This document shows positions 1 to 8,561 of a DNA stretch of 64,000 bases, piece by piece. Where the stretch lies: positions 124,001 through 188,000 of the forward strand of contig NZ_WNXY01000008.1 of NCBI RefSeq assembly GCF_009733815.1, given 5' to 3'. Below the pieces are notes generated by a model. The model did not search any database. It was not told the origin of the DNA and saw only the letters and a list, made by a program, of their open reading frames with translations. The stretch is from Pseudactinotalea suaedae (GTDB lineage Bacteria > Actinomycetota > Actinomycetes > Actinomycetales > Beutenbergiaceae). The position numbers and the translations under genes were made by a program. Numbering within the stretch: the first letter of the stretch is position 1; each line of letters opens with the position of its first letter.

Positions 1-458
1 CAGCGTGCGAGCCACAGCGGCCCTCCCGAGACCGGGGGCCGTGAGGCATCGGGCTGCTCCCGACCGTTCAACTTCATTCATGCTCCGCCCACCCCCCTGC
101 GGCTCGGCGGAACCCAGCAGATGGCAAGTCTCCACGGGTGAGATGGCGCCCTCCCGGATCACAGTCCACTCATGGCTGCTCGTAGTGCCGCCGGATGGCC
201 GTGGACATGAGCCGTCGTCGTTCGATCACGAACTCGCAAGAGGAGCCGGCGTCCACCTCAGCCAGCCTCGCGGCACGGCGCTCTCGCGGACGTTTCGCAG
301 CAGCTCTGCTTCTGTGGCGATCTCGCCAAGGCTAGGCAGATCGGTTGGTCGCCCATTCGTGGAGCAGAGCAAAAGCCGACGTACGTCTTCCACCGGGGGC
401 GGGTGCAGCGATCGTTCAAGGCTGCCCCATCGCTGGCAGCAAATGCCAGGATGTGCTC
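1..458. other. No supported gene at left edge
   Basis: About 450 bases before the first convincing start hold open frames on both strands, but none has good codon usage, a ribosome binding site or a recognisable product. A short minus-strand stretch ending near 175 has protein-like composition but lacks a start and is shifted against its neighbours. It could be the tail of a decayed gene. Nothing here can be named. Confidence 0.5.
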
Positions 459-1802
459 ATGCCCAGCCCCCTTATGCTCAGCGTCCTCAATGTAGGGGAT
501 GGCGCCTGCTCAGTCATAGCCGATAACGAGGGCGAGCATCTGGTATTGGACTGTGGGTCGTGGCGCTCGGGCGGCGCCCTGCAGGCACAGATCCTCGCTT
601 ACTCCCTAGGTCGGCGGCTGTCAAAGGTAACCACGCTTGTGGTGTCCCACTTCGACGCCGACCACTGGAAGGGGCTTAGAGCGCTGCCGACCGTGGCTCA
701 GAGGGCGCACCTGCCAAAGCAGATCGCGATCCGGTATCCCGGCCTGTCCCGGGTCGGCCGGGAGACGACAGCGGCCTTCATGGCTCTGCGGATGGTCGAC
801 GACGGCGTCAGCCTTCGTGCTCAGGACCTGATTGGCGCCTGGCGCCCAGTGGCCGAGGTCGATGCGCAGCCGATGTTCGCCGGCGAGCAGCTCGAGCTGG
901 GAGATCAGACCTTCGATGTTGTTTGGCCACCACGCATTCTGCCCGACTCTTGGTCGCGGGCCGCGCGCCGGACGTTGGAGGAACTGTCAGCGCTTGCGGA
1001 AGACTTACCTGAACTCAAGCGAGCGCTCAACGAGGCCTATGAGGACGCATGGTCGGGTGCTGTCGGAGACGAGACTACCGACGGTCCAACCGGCGGCGGA
1101 CCCAACCAGGTATTCGAGGAGCCTTTTGAACATGAAGGGCACGACGGGTATCTGGGCGGACTAAATGAGGCCCAGCGCGCGCGGGTCGAGGGGGACGTCG
1201 CCTGGGACCTCGCCGCCAACGGGGTTTGGGGCGAGGCGCCGTTGCCAGAGTGGCCTCACGGCTCTGAACTGCCCGAGCATAATGCGAAAGGCGGCATGGA
1301 TCGGATTGACCTCGATGGGCAGGCAAACGGTTTGGCCTCGGACTACATGGCACCGGAGTTCTCGGTCGACGAGGAGTCGATCCCAGAGCCGCGCAGCGGC
1401 CTCGGTCAGACGGGGCACACCGAGTTGTTCGGCCCGGGCTCTGCCTTTACCGAGCACCGCGATAGGCTTCGCGACCTGGCTCGCAGGTTGGGCGTGCTCA
1501 ACAACCACCTGAGCTTGGTGCTGATTCACCAGGAAGCCGGTTTCGTCGCCCTCGGAGATGTTAAGGGGTGGTCGCTGCAGCACGTGTCGGGTCAACTACG
1601 CAAGATCGGTCCGATGTACAGTTTGGCCCTGGCTCCGCATCACGGCACCGTGAGGATGCCGTCCGACTTCCCGCACGTATGCATGTGCGTTCTGCAGTGT
1701 GGGCCGTCGCACGCCCTTAGATCCGATCGCCATGTGAACAGTCACCAGTGCGAAGCCTTCTTTGCGACCGAGGTGAGCGGGAACCTGTACAGATGCCTCT
1801 AA
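459..1802 (+). CDS. MBL-fold metallohydrolase (ComEC/Rec2-like)
   Basis: A soluble protein of 447 residues related to the metallo-beta-lactamase domain of ComEC/Rec2-type proteins. The metal-binding signature HFDADH lies at residues 64-69 (H64, D66, D68, H69), after the LDCG strand near residue 31. A further His pair sits at 394-395, where the family places late metal ligands. There is no signal peptide or membrane segment, so it is a free cytoplasmic hydrolase rather than a DNA channel. The ATG at 459 is chosen because the fold begins right after it; 474 is a close alternative. The middle (about 180-330) is acidic and unlike the family. Its stop lies 10 bases before a truncated gene, so its C-terminus may have been altered by the same rearrangement. 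Substrate unknown. Confidence 0.72.
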   Translation: MPSPLMLSVLNVGDGACSVIADNEGEHLVLDCGSWRSGGALQAQILAYSLGRRLSKVTTLVVSHFDADHWKGLRALPTVAQRAHLPKQIAIRYPGLSRVGRETTAAFMALRMVDDGVSLRAQDLIGAWRPVAEVDAQPMFAGEQLELGDQTFDVVWPPRILPDSWSRAARRTLEELSALAEDLPELKRALNEAYEDAWSGAVGDETTDGPTGGGPNQVFEEPFEHEGHDGYLGGLNEAQRARVEGDVAWDLAANGVWGEAPLPEWPHGSELPEHNAKGGMDRIDLDGQANGLASDYMAPEFSVDEESIPEPRSGLGQTGHTELFGPGSAFTEHRDRLRDLARRLGVLNNHLSLVLIHQEAGFVALGDVKGWSLQHVSGQLRKIGPMYSLALAPHHGTVRMPSDFPHVCMCVLQCGPSHALRSDRHVNSHQCEAFFATEVSGNLYRCL

Positions 1803-1812
1803 TAGGGACTCG

Positions 1813-2190
1813 CGCGGTCTCGTCGTGCCTGGGTACGGCTGGCGCCACCATCCCGCCGTCAAGATGTGGGCCGCTCGCCTCGGGGCCCTTGGCCGCTACG
1901 GAATCACCTGCTGCGAGGTCTGGCTGGCCCGCGGCTACGCCGACACCTGCGCGGCCACCATCGCCGCCGACGTCGCCTCCGCTGGCGTCGCCACGATCCG
2001 CAGCGGGGTCGAGCTGATCGCCGCGGGCGCACTGCCCGGACGGCTCGGCGTCGACGAGTTCCGCCGCCGTCACCGCAGCAGGCTGCTCGCCAAGGACCCG
2101 GCGCACTACGGCTCGCTCTTCACCGAGCCCGTGGACCTCGAGTAATGGTGGCCACCAGCGGAGCCGGACCCCGAGGCGATGCCTAGCTAG
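1813..2190 (+). pseudogene. Truncated copy of the MSMEG_6728-like gene
   Basis: This stretch is a near-identical partial copy of the intact gene at 25780-26256. Homology starts abruptly at the RGLVVPGYGW motif (base 1813), so about the first 33 residues, including the start codon, are missing. It continues in frame to the family's natural end near 2190. A second lesion is visible: the codon after DLE is TAC (Tyr) in the intact copy and TAA here (2143-2145), cutting off the WWPP tail. Translation could in principle begin at the GTG at 1825, but the missing N-terminus and premature stop argue for a pseudogene. The 5' breakpoint lies just after the MBL gene's stop. Confidence 0.85.
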
Positions 2191-2280
2191 AGCGCCAGTC
2201 GTCAGGTTCAGATGAGTCCGAGGCTGAACGTGGCGCTCTCTCCTGCGAACCCGTAGTCGCGACGTCCGGAGCGCGCGAGC

Positions 2281-2661
2281 TCATGCGCCGTGCCAGAGGG
2301 CAACAGCGCGGAGCCTGGCCGCGACCCCCAAGGCACGCGCATGGAGCTCAGCCACCTCCGCGTGCCACGGCTCACGACGCCCGCCGAAGTCAACAGCCTT
2401 GGGGTTGAGCCACTCTGGGCCTGACGGGAGTGACCCGCCCAGCGCGTCAAGATCGCTCTTGACGTAACCGGACCTGATGAGCTCTTCCGCGAACTGCGCG
2501 CGACACCGGAACATCGCCGCGAAGTGCACGTCACCATGGGCAGCCAAGATGCGTCCCATACGCTCGCACGACGTTGCCAGCTCGAGCATCTGCGAGTGAC
2601 GATCCCCGGCGCTGAACTCCCGGTACTCACCAGGCTCAGGCGATGTCATGCGGTCAATCAT
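2281..2661 (-). CDS. Hypothetical protein, 126 aa
   Basis: A small soluble protein I do not recognise. It is rich in charged residues and Ala, predicted mostly helical, with no signal peptide or membrane segment. The segment around residues 80-100 (PEWLNPKAVDFGG, then RREPW) is the most distinctive part. Start is ATG at 2661, with an in-frame ATG at 2649 as an alternative; neither has a strong ribosome site. It stands alone between the pseudogene and the aldolase terminator. Codon use is normal for the genome, which supports a real gene. No function is proposed. Confidence 0.55.
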   Translation of the reverse strand: MIDRMTSPEPGEYREFSAGDRHSQMLELATSCERMGRILAAHGDVHFAAMFRCRAQFAEELIRSGYVKSDLDALGGSLPSGPEWLNPKAVDFGGRREPWHAEVAELHARALGVAARLRAVALWHGA

Positions 2662-2696
2662 CCAGCACAGCCGCGGCGAGCGTGATGCCCACCCGG

Positions 2697-2745
2697 TCCC
2701 GACGGCGGGGGCATGCCCTCGATGAGGTGCGCCCCGCCGTCGGGA
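2697..2745 (-). terminator. GC-rich hairpin after the aldolase gene
   Basis: A perfect 14-bp inverted repeat (arms 2697-2710 and 2732-2745, TCCCGACGGCGGGG and its complement) with a 21-base loop sits 9 bases beyond the stop of the leftward aldolase gene. There is no T-tract, which is usual for actinobacterial terminators. It separates the aldolase from the small gene at 2281-2661. Confidence 0.7.
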
Positions 2746-2754
2746 GACTAGAGG

Positions 2755-3759
2755 TCAGCCGAGGCTGAGCGCCGCAGCCTCGCGAACGGGCGTCCCCACG
2801 TAGTCAGCAGCGCGCCCGGCCTGGCCGAAGATCGCCATCCGCTCGGCGATGATCTCCGACATCGCGGCGCGACCGGCCTTGGCGGCCGGCGCCGGGTCGG
2901 CCGCCAGCGGGTCGGCGGCGAGCGCCACCCGCATCGCCGCCGCGTACGCCATGTGCGAGTCCATGCCCTGGTTGATCTTCGTGACCCCGAGCTTGGTGGA
3001 GCGCGCCTTCTCCTCGTCCGGGACACCCCAGGACTCGGGCAGCCCGCCGCCGTGGGCGTTGATGATCTCGCGCAGGTGTGCTGGCAGCGAGGACGAGCCG
3101 TGCATCACCAGGTGGGTGTCCGGGATCAGCGACGCGATCGTCTCGATCAGGTCCATCCGCAGCACGGTGCCGTCGGGCGGGCTCGTGAACTTGTACGCCC
3201 CGTGGGAGGTCCCGATCGCGACCGCGAGCGCGTCCACGCCGGTCTCCTCCACGAACCGCTTCGCCTCCTCCGGGTCGGCGAGCACGATCTCGGCGTGCGT
3301 GGCGCCGTCTTTCGACCCGCCGATCGTGCCGAGCTCGGCCTCGACCGAGACCCCACGGTCACGCGCATACGCCACGACTTCCTTGGTCACCGCCACGTTC
3401 GCCTCGAAGCTCGTCGGCTTGTGCGTGACCGGGTCCAGGCTGCCGTCGATCATCACGCTCGAGAACCCGGCGTCGATCGCCCGCTTGCACGTCTCCGCAT
3501 CCGGACCGTGGTCCAGGTGCACCACGACCGGGATCTGCGGGTAGTGGTCCACCGCGCGCAGCAGCAGGTCCCAGTACAGCTCGTCCGAGGCGAACGCCGA
3601 GGCCCCCGCGATCGTCTGCACGATCACCGGCGAGTTCGTGGCCGCCGCCGCGTCCAGCACCGCCTCCACCTGCTCGATGTCGGTGACGTTGAACGCGCCC
3701 ACCCCGTAACCGCCGGCGCGGGCGTGGTCGAGCACCTCCCGCAGAGAGCACAGTGTCAT
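2755..3759 (-). CDS. Class II fructose-bisphosphate-type aldolase
   Basis: A zinc-dependent class II aldolase of 334 residues. It would cleave a ketose bisphosphate or phosphate into dihydroxyacetone phosphate and an aldehyde in the cytoplasm. Landmarks follow the Calvin-cycle FbaA subgroup: HLDHG at 81-85 (zinc His and catalytic Asp), the DGSL strand at 105-108, AELG at 141-144, GTSHGAYKF at 183-191 and VMHGSSS at 218-224. The late loop reads KINQGMDSH (261-269) where most relatives have a KVN-D-TD pattern, so specificity may differ from fructose-1,6-bisphosphate. A GAAAGG ribosome site precedes the ATG. It is divergent from an FGGY kinase, and a second, different class II aldolase closes the same cluster at 10374, suggesting a dedicated sugar route rather than glycolysis. 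Confidence 0.85.
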   Translation of the reverse strand: MTLCSLREVLDHARAGGYGVGAFNVTDIEQVEAVLDAAAATNSPVIVQTIAGASAFASDELYWDLLLRAVDHYPQIPVVVHLDHGPDAETCKRAIDAGFSSVMIDGSLDPVTHKPTSFEANVAVTKEVVAYARDRGVSVEAELGTIGGSKDGATHAEIVLADPEEAKRFVEETGVDALAVAIGTSHGAYKFTSPPDGTVLRMDLIETIASLIPDTHLVMHGSSSLPAHLREIINAHGGGLPESWGVPDEEKARSTKLGVTKINQGMDSHMAYAAAMRVALAADPLAADPAPAAKAGRAAMSEIIAERMAIFGQAGRAADYVGTPVREAAALSLG

Positions 3760-3837
3760 CGTGGTGGCCTTTCAGTTGCGGACGGCGGTGGTGCGGGTGC
3801 CTGAGCAGCCCCGCTCGGGCGTTACCATAACAGAACG

Positions 3838-3857
3838 AAACCAAACAACGTTGGTTT
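3838..3857. promoter_or_regulatory. Inverted repeat in divergent aldolase/kinase promoter
   Basis: The 122-base gap between the divergent aldolase and kinase genes is locally AT-rich and carries a 7-bp inverted repeat, AAACCAA/TTGGTTT (3838-3844 and 3851-3857, 6-base spacer). Its position between two divergent starts suits an operator, most simply for the DeoR regulator encoded two genes downstream. Binding is inferred. Confidence 0.45.
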
Positions 3858-3881
3858 AGTTGCGCTTACGAAGGAGTTCGC

Positions 3882-5267
3882 ATGGGTTCGCAGGTGATCG
3901 TCGGCGTCGACTTCGGCAGCTCGCGCATCAAGGCGGCGGCCTATGACCGCAGCGGCGAGATGGTCGGGCTCGAGGCGGTCGACACCCCCGTGATCCACGT
4001 CGCCGACGGCGACGACTTCCCCGTCCTCGACCTCCTGGGCGCCGCCCATGACGCCGTCGCCGCTCTCCGCAGCGGACCCATCGCGGCGCTGGGCCTGACC
4101 TCGATGGGCGAGGTGGGCACCGTCGTCACGGAGACCGGCCTCGCCCCGGTGGACTTCCCCGCCTGGTACGACGACCGCGGCGCCGAGATCATCGACGCGC
4201 TCGAGGACCGCTGGGGCGCCACCCACCTCCGCGACGTCACCGGCCGCCACTGCCGCACCACCTCGACCGCGGCCAAGCTCGGCCATGCGCACGCCTCGTC
4301 CACACCGGTGCCCGCGGGCGAGTTCGTCGGCCTCTGCGGCGCGCTCGCCCACCAGCTCACCGGCAGCGCCTGGCAGGAGGCCGGCCTCGCGACCACGAGC
4401 GGCGTCTGGGACCTCCTCGCCGGCCGCTACCTCACCGACCTCTGGGACGCGGCCGGCCTCGGTCACATCACCCTCGCCCCGGTCCGGCCGCCGGGCCACA
4501 GCGCCCCCGCCGCGGGCCTCCTCGCGCTCTCGCTGGGACTGGAGCCGGGCGCCGCCGTGGTCATCGCCGGGCACGACCACCCGGTCGCGAGCGTGGGTGC
4601 CGGTGTCCGCTCCGGCGACGTCTCCGACTCGATGGGCACCGGCGAGGCCATCATCGCCGCGCTCCCGCGCGAACCTGCCCTCACCCAGGAGCAGCTCGCC
4701 GCCTACCTCGACCGCGACCCCGACCTCACCTTCGAGCTCTGGCCGACCGACGGCGCGCTCCTCGCGGTCTGGGAGCGCATGCGCCCCGGCCTGGCGATGC
4801 GCACCTTCCTGGAGTCGAGCGGCATCGAACGTCGGGTGCTCGACGACGGCGCCGCACCCCCGAGCGTGAGTCTCGCCTTCTCGGGGGCAGACCTGGCGGC
4901 CCTGCAGGCCGGCCACCGAGTGGCGTCCCCCTATGACGCGCACGCCTGGGGTGAGCTCATCGACGCCTACGTGCTGCTCGCCAACGAGGGCGAGGAGCTG
5001 GCGCGTGCGGTCTCGGGCGCAACCGGCGCCACCGTGCTCACCGGTGGCGGGCTGCGCTCGCGGCGCTGGCGCGAGGCCAAGGTGGCGCTCGGCCCGCGCC
5101 GGATCGAGGTCTCGACCGTCACCGAGGCGGCGACCCGCGGCTGCGCCGCCATCGCCGGCGCGAGCCTGGGCTGGTGGCCCACCGCCGAGGAGATGCCCGG
5201 CGCCACCCGCACCCCGGTGAGCTCCGCCGTCGAGATGGAAGAGGTCGCGAGCGCGCTGGTGCGGTGA
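3882..5267 (+). CDS. FGGY-family carbohydrate kinase
   Basis: A 461-residue sugar or polyol kinase of the FGGY family (ASKHA fold), transferring the ATP gamma-phosphate to an imported sugar. The N-terminal phosphate loop is VGVDFGSSRIK (residues 7-17). The W-D-R substrate element appears as AWYDDRG. The catalytic aspartate should be D232 in AGHDHPVASVG, followed by DSMGTGEA, and the C-terminal adenosine motif is LTGGGLRSRRW. A ribosome site (GAAGGAG) precedes the ATG. The gene lies between a divergent aldolase and a DeoR regulator, ahead of a CUT1 importer and a second aldolase, which implies uptake, phosphorylation and aldol cleavage. The substrate cannot be read from the sequence; ketoses and pentitols are typical of the family. 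Confidence 0.85.
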   Translation: MGSQVIVGVDFGSSRIKAAAYDRSGEMVGLEAVDTPVIHVADGDDFPVLDLLGAAHDAVAALRSGPIAALGLTSMGEVGTVVTETGLAPVDFPAWYDDRGAEIIDALEDRWGATHLRDVTGRHCRTTSTAAKLGHAHASSTPVPAGEFVGLCGALAHQLTGSAWQEAGLATTSGVWDLLAGRYLTDLWDAAGLGHITLAPVRPPGHSAPAAGLLALSLGLEPGAAVVIAGHDHPVASVGAGVRSGDVSDSMGTGEAIIAALPREPALTQEQLAAYLDRDPDLTFELWPTDGALLAVWERMRPGLAMRTFLESSGIERRVLDDGAAPPSVSLAFSGADLAALQAGHRVASPYDAHAWGELIDAYVLLANEGEELARAVSGATGATVLTGGGLRSRRWREAKVALGPRRIEVSTVTEAATRGCAAIAGASLGWWPTAEEMPGATRTPVSSAVEMEEVASALVR

Positions 5268-5336
5268 CAGGCCTCCCAGGCACGCCCTGGTTGCGCTTCA
5301 CCTTCGTTCACTTGCGTATCCGTGTAGCCTCCGGGG

Positions 5337-6092
5337 GTGCACGCTTCCCAACGCCGCGAGGCGATCATGACCGCGGTGTTCGAGCGAGGCACCGCGCGCA
5401 CCCGCGAGCTCGCGGAGTCGCTCGGCGTCTCCGAGGTCACCATCCGCACCGACTTCGAGGTGCTCGAGCGGCAGGGCCGCGTGGCCCGCGTGCACGGCGG
5501 GGTCACCATGTCGGAGACCCCGTTGATGGGCTTCGACGCCCGTTCCAGCCAGAACGTCGAGGCCAAGCAGCGCATCGGCGCCGCCGCCGCCGCCCTGGTG
5601 ACCGACGGCACGACCATCATCCTGGACTCCGGCACCACGATCTTCGCGCTCGCCCGCCACCTCCCCGGCGTCAGCGACCTCGTGGTGCTCACGCCCGGCG
5701 TCAACATCGCGCTGGCGCTCATGGACGTCAGCGGCATCCAGGTCCGGCTGCTCGGCGGCCGGCTCGTGCCCCACATCGCCGCGACCGTCGGATCACCGCG
5801 ACAGCAAGGCCTGGAAGGCGAGATCGCGCACGTCGCCTTCCTCGGGGCCGGCGGCATGGACGCCGACCACGACGTCGTCGAGGGCTCGCTCGACATCGCC
5901 GAGTCCAAACGCTCGCTCGTGACCGCCTCCCGGCGCCGCGTGCTGCTGGCCGACTCCGCCAAGTGGTTCACGCTCGACCGCCACAAGGTGGTCAACGTGT
6001 CCCGGTTCGACACCGTGGTGACCGACGACGCCATGCCCGTCAGCACCCAGGACGCCATTCGCGCCACCGGCGCCGAACTGATCCTCGCCTGA
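5337..6092 (+). CDS. DeoR-family transcriptional regulator
   Basis: A 251-residue DeoR/GlpR-type regulator. The N-terminal winged helix-turn-helix runs over residues 3-58 (RTRELAESLGVSEVTIRTDF), followed by the family's RVHGG hinge. The C-terminal DeoRC effector domain has the expected TIILDSGTT and LTPGVNIA strands, which normally sense a phosphorylated sugar. It starts at GTG, 69 bases after the FGGY kinase, so the two may be cotranscribed. It probably represses the aldolase, kinase and importer genes around it; candidate operators are the inverted repeats at 3838-3857 and 6154-6190. The inducer is unknown but is likely the kinase product. Confidence 0.88.
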   Translation: MHASQRREAIMTAVFERGTARTRELAESLGVSEVTIRTDFEVLERQGRVARVHGGVTMSETPLMGFDARSSQNVEAKQRIGAAAAALVTDGTTIILDSGTTIFALARHLPGVSDLVVLTPGVNIALALMDVSGIQVRLLGGRLVPHIAATVGSPRQQGLEGEIAHVAFLGAGGMDADHDVVEGSLDIAESKRSLVTASRRRVLLADSAKWFTLDRHKVVNVSRFDTVVTDDAMPVSTQDAIRATGAELILA

Positions 6093-6153
6093 GCGCGAGC
6101 GAGCACCGCTCCAGACCGGGGCGAGCGGACTCACGCACCCTTCCGCCGTCGGA

Positions 6154-6204
6154 GATTCGAACCACTACCAAAGAGTGGCGCTTTCGAATCCCTTCGGGTA
6201 CAGT
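6154..6204 (+). promoter_or_regulatory. Nested inverted repeat and -10 box before importer
   Basis: The 195-base gap ahead of the binding-protein gene holds a nested inverted repeat. The outer arms GATTCGAA (6154-6161) and TTCGAATC (6183-6190) enclose CCACT (6162-6166) and AGTGG (6174-6178). A TACAGT -10-like hexamer follows at 6199-6204. The repeat would overlap the -35 region, a common repressor position, and the DeoR protein encoded just upstream is the obvious candidate. The promoter and its regulator are inferred. Confidence 0.45.
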
Positions 6205-6287
6205 CCGATCTCGGCCACGTTCGCGGGTAGATGCCTTCGAACAACATGTGTGAGGTGGCCCGCCCCATCTCGAGGAGGAGAACCCCG

Positions 6288-7547
6288 ATGAACCGCAGAC
6301 TCGCTGCGCTCGTCACCGCCGGCGCCGCCGCCGCGCTCGTGCTCGCCGGATGCTCGTCAGACGACGGCTCCAGCGACGACACCGTCACGCTCGACTTCAG
6401 CCAGTGGTGGGAGGTCGAGCTCAGCGAAGGCGTGATGCGCGGCCTCATGGACCGTTTCGAGGAGGAGCACCCGGGCGTCGAGGTCAACCTGATCTCGAAC
6501 CCCTACTCCGCCACCGTGGACCTGCAGACCTCCGCCGCCGCGACCGGCACGCTCGCCGACATCGTCGCCATCAACGGGGCGAGCGTCTACGACCTGCAGG
6601 ATCAGGGCGCCATCGCCGATCTCAGCGCCCTCATGGACGACGCCGGGTTCGACCCCGCGCAGCTGGTGAGCAACGACCAGATCGACGGCGTGACCTACAT
6701 GGTCCGCGCCCTCAACTTCGCGTACCCGATGTACTACAACACCGACCTCCTCGAGGCTGCGGGCGTCACCGAGCTGCCCACCACGTGGGAGGAGTTCGAC
6801 GCCGCGGCCGCTGCGGTCACCGACCCGAGCAGCAACGTCTACGCCTGGTCGCTGCCGATCAACGTGCAGTCCCCGGCCGGCTTCGACTCGCAGTCCTGGC
6901 TGTGGGCGTCCGGCAACCGGATGCTCGAGGACCGCCAGCCCAACTTCGAGACGCCCGAGATCGCGGAGTGGCTCGAGTTCCTCAAGGCCCAGTACGACGC
7001 CGGCTACGTCACCCCCGGCGCCTTCACCCAGCAGGAGCAGCAGAAGGTGGAGGAGTTCACCGCCGGCCGCAACGCCTTCCTCATCGGTTCGCTCGCCCAC
7101 GTGGCCGGGATCCGGGAGGCCAACCCGGACCTCAACTTCTCGATCGGCTCGGTGCCGTCGGTGAGCGGTGAGCCCTCCGGCATCGCCGGCGCCAGCTGGG
7201 GCCTGGGTATCGCGGAGAACAGCGAGCACAAGGAGGAGGCCTGGCAGCTCATCGAGTGGCTGGTGAGCGAGGACATCAACTCCGAGCTCGCCGGCGAGGC
7301 CACCGGCTTCCCCGGCAACGCCAGCTCGGTGCCCGGCTTCGTCGAGGGCGACGAGCTGTACGAGCTCGCCTTCGAGGTCTACCAGAGCAGCGAGTTCGTG
7401 ACCGAGCTCGAAGGCCTGCCGCTGGCACTGGACCTCAACCGCAACCTCAACGAGAACCTCGTCCGGCTGCTGCAGGGTGAGGCCACGGTCCCCGAGACCC
7501 AGGCCTCGCTGCAGGAGTACTGGAACGGAGTGCTCAGCGGGGAGTAG
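6288..7547 (+). CDS. Sugar ABC importer, solute-binding lipoprotein
   Basis: A 419-residue extracellular solute-binding protein of the CUT1 carbohydrate family (SBP_bac_1). The N-terminus is a Sec lipoprotein signal with lipobox VLAGC, so the mature protein is anchored outside the membrane at about Cys22. The ATG at 6288 is chosen because it follows GAGGAGAA and starts the signal; an earlier in-frame ATG at 6231 would spoil it. It feeds the two permeases downstream, from which it is separated by a hairpin. The sugar is probably the kinase substrate of the cluster. No ATPase gene is nearby. Confidence 0.9.
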   Translation: MNRRLAALVTAGAAAALVLAGCSSDDGSSDDTVTLDFSQWWEVELSEGVMRGLMDRFEEEHPGVEVNLISNPYSATVDLQTSAAATGTLADIVAINGASVYDLQDQGAIADLSALMDDAGFDPAQLVSNDQIDGVTYMVRALNFAYPMYYNTDLLEAAGVTELPTTWEEFDAAAAAVTDPSSNVYAWSLPINVQSPAGFDSQSWLWASGNRMLEDRQPNFETPEIAEWLEFLKAQYDAGYVTPGAFTQQEQQKVEEFTAGRNAFLIGSLAHVAGIREANPDLNFSIGSVPSVSGEPSGIAGASWGLGIAENSEHKEEAWQLIEWLVSEDINSELAGEATGFPGNASSVPGFVEGDELYELAFEVYQSSEFVTELEGLPLALDLNRNLNENLVRLLQGEATVPETQASLQEYWNGVLSGE

Positions 7548-7553
7548 ACGTCG

Positions 7554-7587
7554 GCGGGTGCCGGATTTCCCCCGAGCCGGCACCCGC
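7554..7587 (+). terminator. Hairpin between binding protein and permeases
   Basis: An 11-bp perfect stem (GCGGGTGCCGG with its complement; arms 7554-7564 and 7577-7587, 12-base loop) begins 6 bases after the binding-protein stop. In importer operons such hairpins often protect or partly terminate the upstream message, giving more binding protein than permease. That role is inferred from position. Confidence 0.6.
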
Positions 7588-7627
7588 TGACTTTCCCGTC
7601 CCGACCGATCGAACCCGCGGAAGTGTG

Positions 7628-8560
7628 ATGTCAGCAGCAACACGACTGCCTGCGCCTGGTCGCCGGCGCAGCAGCACCCGGTCCCGATGGTGGCGGAGCT
7701 CGCTCACGGCCTACGGGTACATGTCGCCCACGCTGCTCGTGATGCTCGTCATGATGGCGGTCCCCGTCGTCATGGTGTTCACGTACTCGACCCTGTCGAA
7801 CGTCATCATGGAGCGCGAGCCGGAGTTCGTGGGCCTGGCGAACTACGCCACGCTGCTGAGCGACCCGATCTTCCGCAAGGCGCTGGGCCAGACCGCGATC
7901 TTCACCGTCACCTCGGTCGTGTTCCACCTGCTGCTGGGGCTCGCGTTCGCGCTGATGCTCAACAGCACGCTGCTGCCGCGCCTGGCCTCCTCGCTGTTCC
8001 GGGTGGTGTACATCCTCCCGTGGGTCTTCACCGCCTCGATCGTGGTGATCCTGTGGCAGCTGATGCTGAACCCGAACGGCGTCATCAACTACATGCTCGA
8101 GACGCTGAACCTGATCAGTACCAAGGTCGAGTGGTTCTCCAACCCCGACCTCGCGCTCGGCACCGTCATCTTCATCAACGTCTGGGCCGGCTACCCCTTC
8201 TTCATGGTCAGCCTGCTCGCAGGCCTGCAGGGCATCCCGAAGGACCTGTATGAAGCCGCGGAGATCGACGGCGCGGGCTGGCGTGACCGGTTCTTCAACA
8301 TCACCATCCCGCAGCTGTTCCCGATCATCATCGCGATGGCGATGCTCGACTTCATCTGGAACCTGCAGCAGTTCCCCATCATCTTCCTCGCCACCGGCGG
8401 CGGGCCGCTCAACGCCACCGAGACGATCGCCACCTACACCTACAACCTCGCGTTCTCCAAGCGTGAGTTCGCGATGGCCTCCGCCAGCGGTGTGGTGCTG
8501 TTCCTGATCTCCGCGATCGTGGCGCTCTTCTACGTCCGGCACCAGAAGGCGAGGGACTGA
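7628..8560 (+). CDS. Sugar ABC importer permease 1 (CUT1, MalF-type)
   Basis: A membrane permease of 310 residues with about six hydrophobic segments and the binding-protein-dependent transport signature. The EAA loop, contacting the ATPase, reads LYEAAEIDGAGW. It forms a heterodimer with the next gene product and takes substrate from the lipoprotein encoded upstream. GTG at 7625 and ATG at 7628 are both possible; ATG is preferred because GGAAG at 7619-7623 is better spaced from it. The stop and next ATG are one base apart, showing an operon. Confidence 0.9.
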   Translation: MSAATRLPAPGRRRSSTRSRWWRSSLTAYGYMSPTLLVMLVMMAVPVVMVFTYSTLSNVIMEREPEFVGLANYATLLSDPIFRKALGQTAIFTVTSVVFHLLLGLAFALMLNSTLLPRLASSLFRVVYILPWVFTASIVVILWQLMLNPNGVINYMLETLNLISTKVEWFSNPDLALGTVIFINVWAGYPFFMVSLLAGLQGIPKDLYEAAEIDGAGWRDRFFNITIPQLFPIIIAMAMLDFIWNLQQFPIIFLATGGGPLNATETIATYTYNLAFSKREFAMASASGVVLFLISAIVALFYVRHQKARD

Positions 8561-8561
8561 C

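Noticed and set aside
5-526. A plus-strand frame at the left edge
   Set aside because: Serine/arginine/proline-rich composition, no ribosome site, and it overlaps the MBL gene in another frame.
3822-4943. A long minus-strand frame opposite the FGGY kinase
   Set aside because: The kinase motifs are clear on the plus strand; the opposite frame has no recognisable protein features.
6150-6192. A GGTTCGAATC-like string on the minus strand suggesting a tRNA T-arm
   Set aside because: The flanking bases do not form a T-stem, acceptor stem or anticodon arm; the string is explained by the nested inverted repeat.
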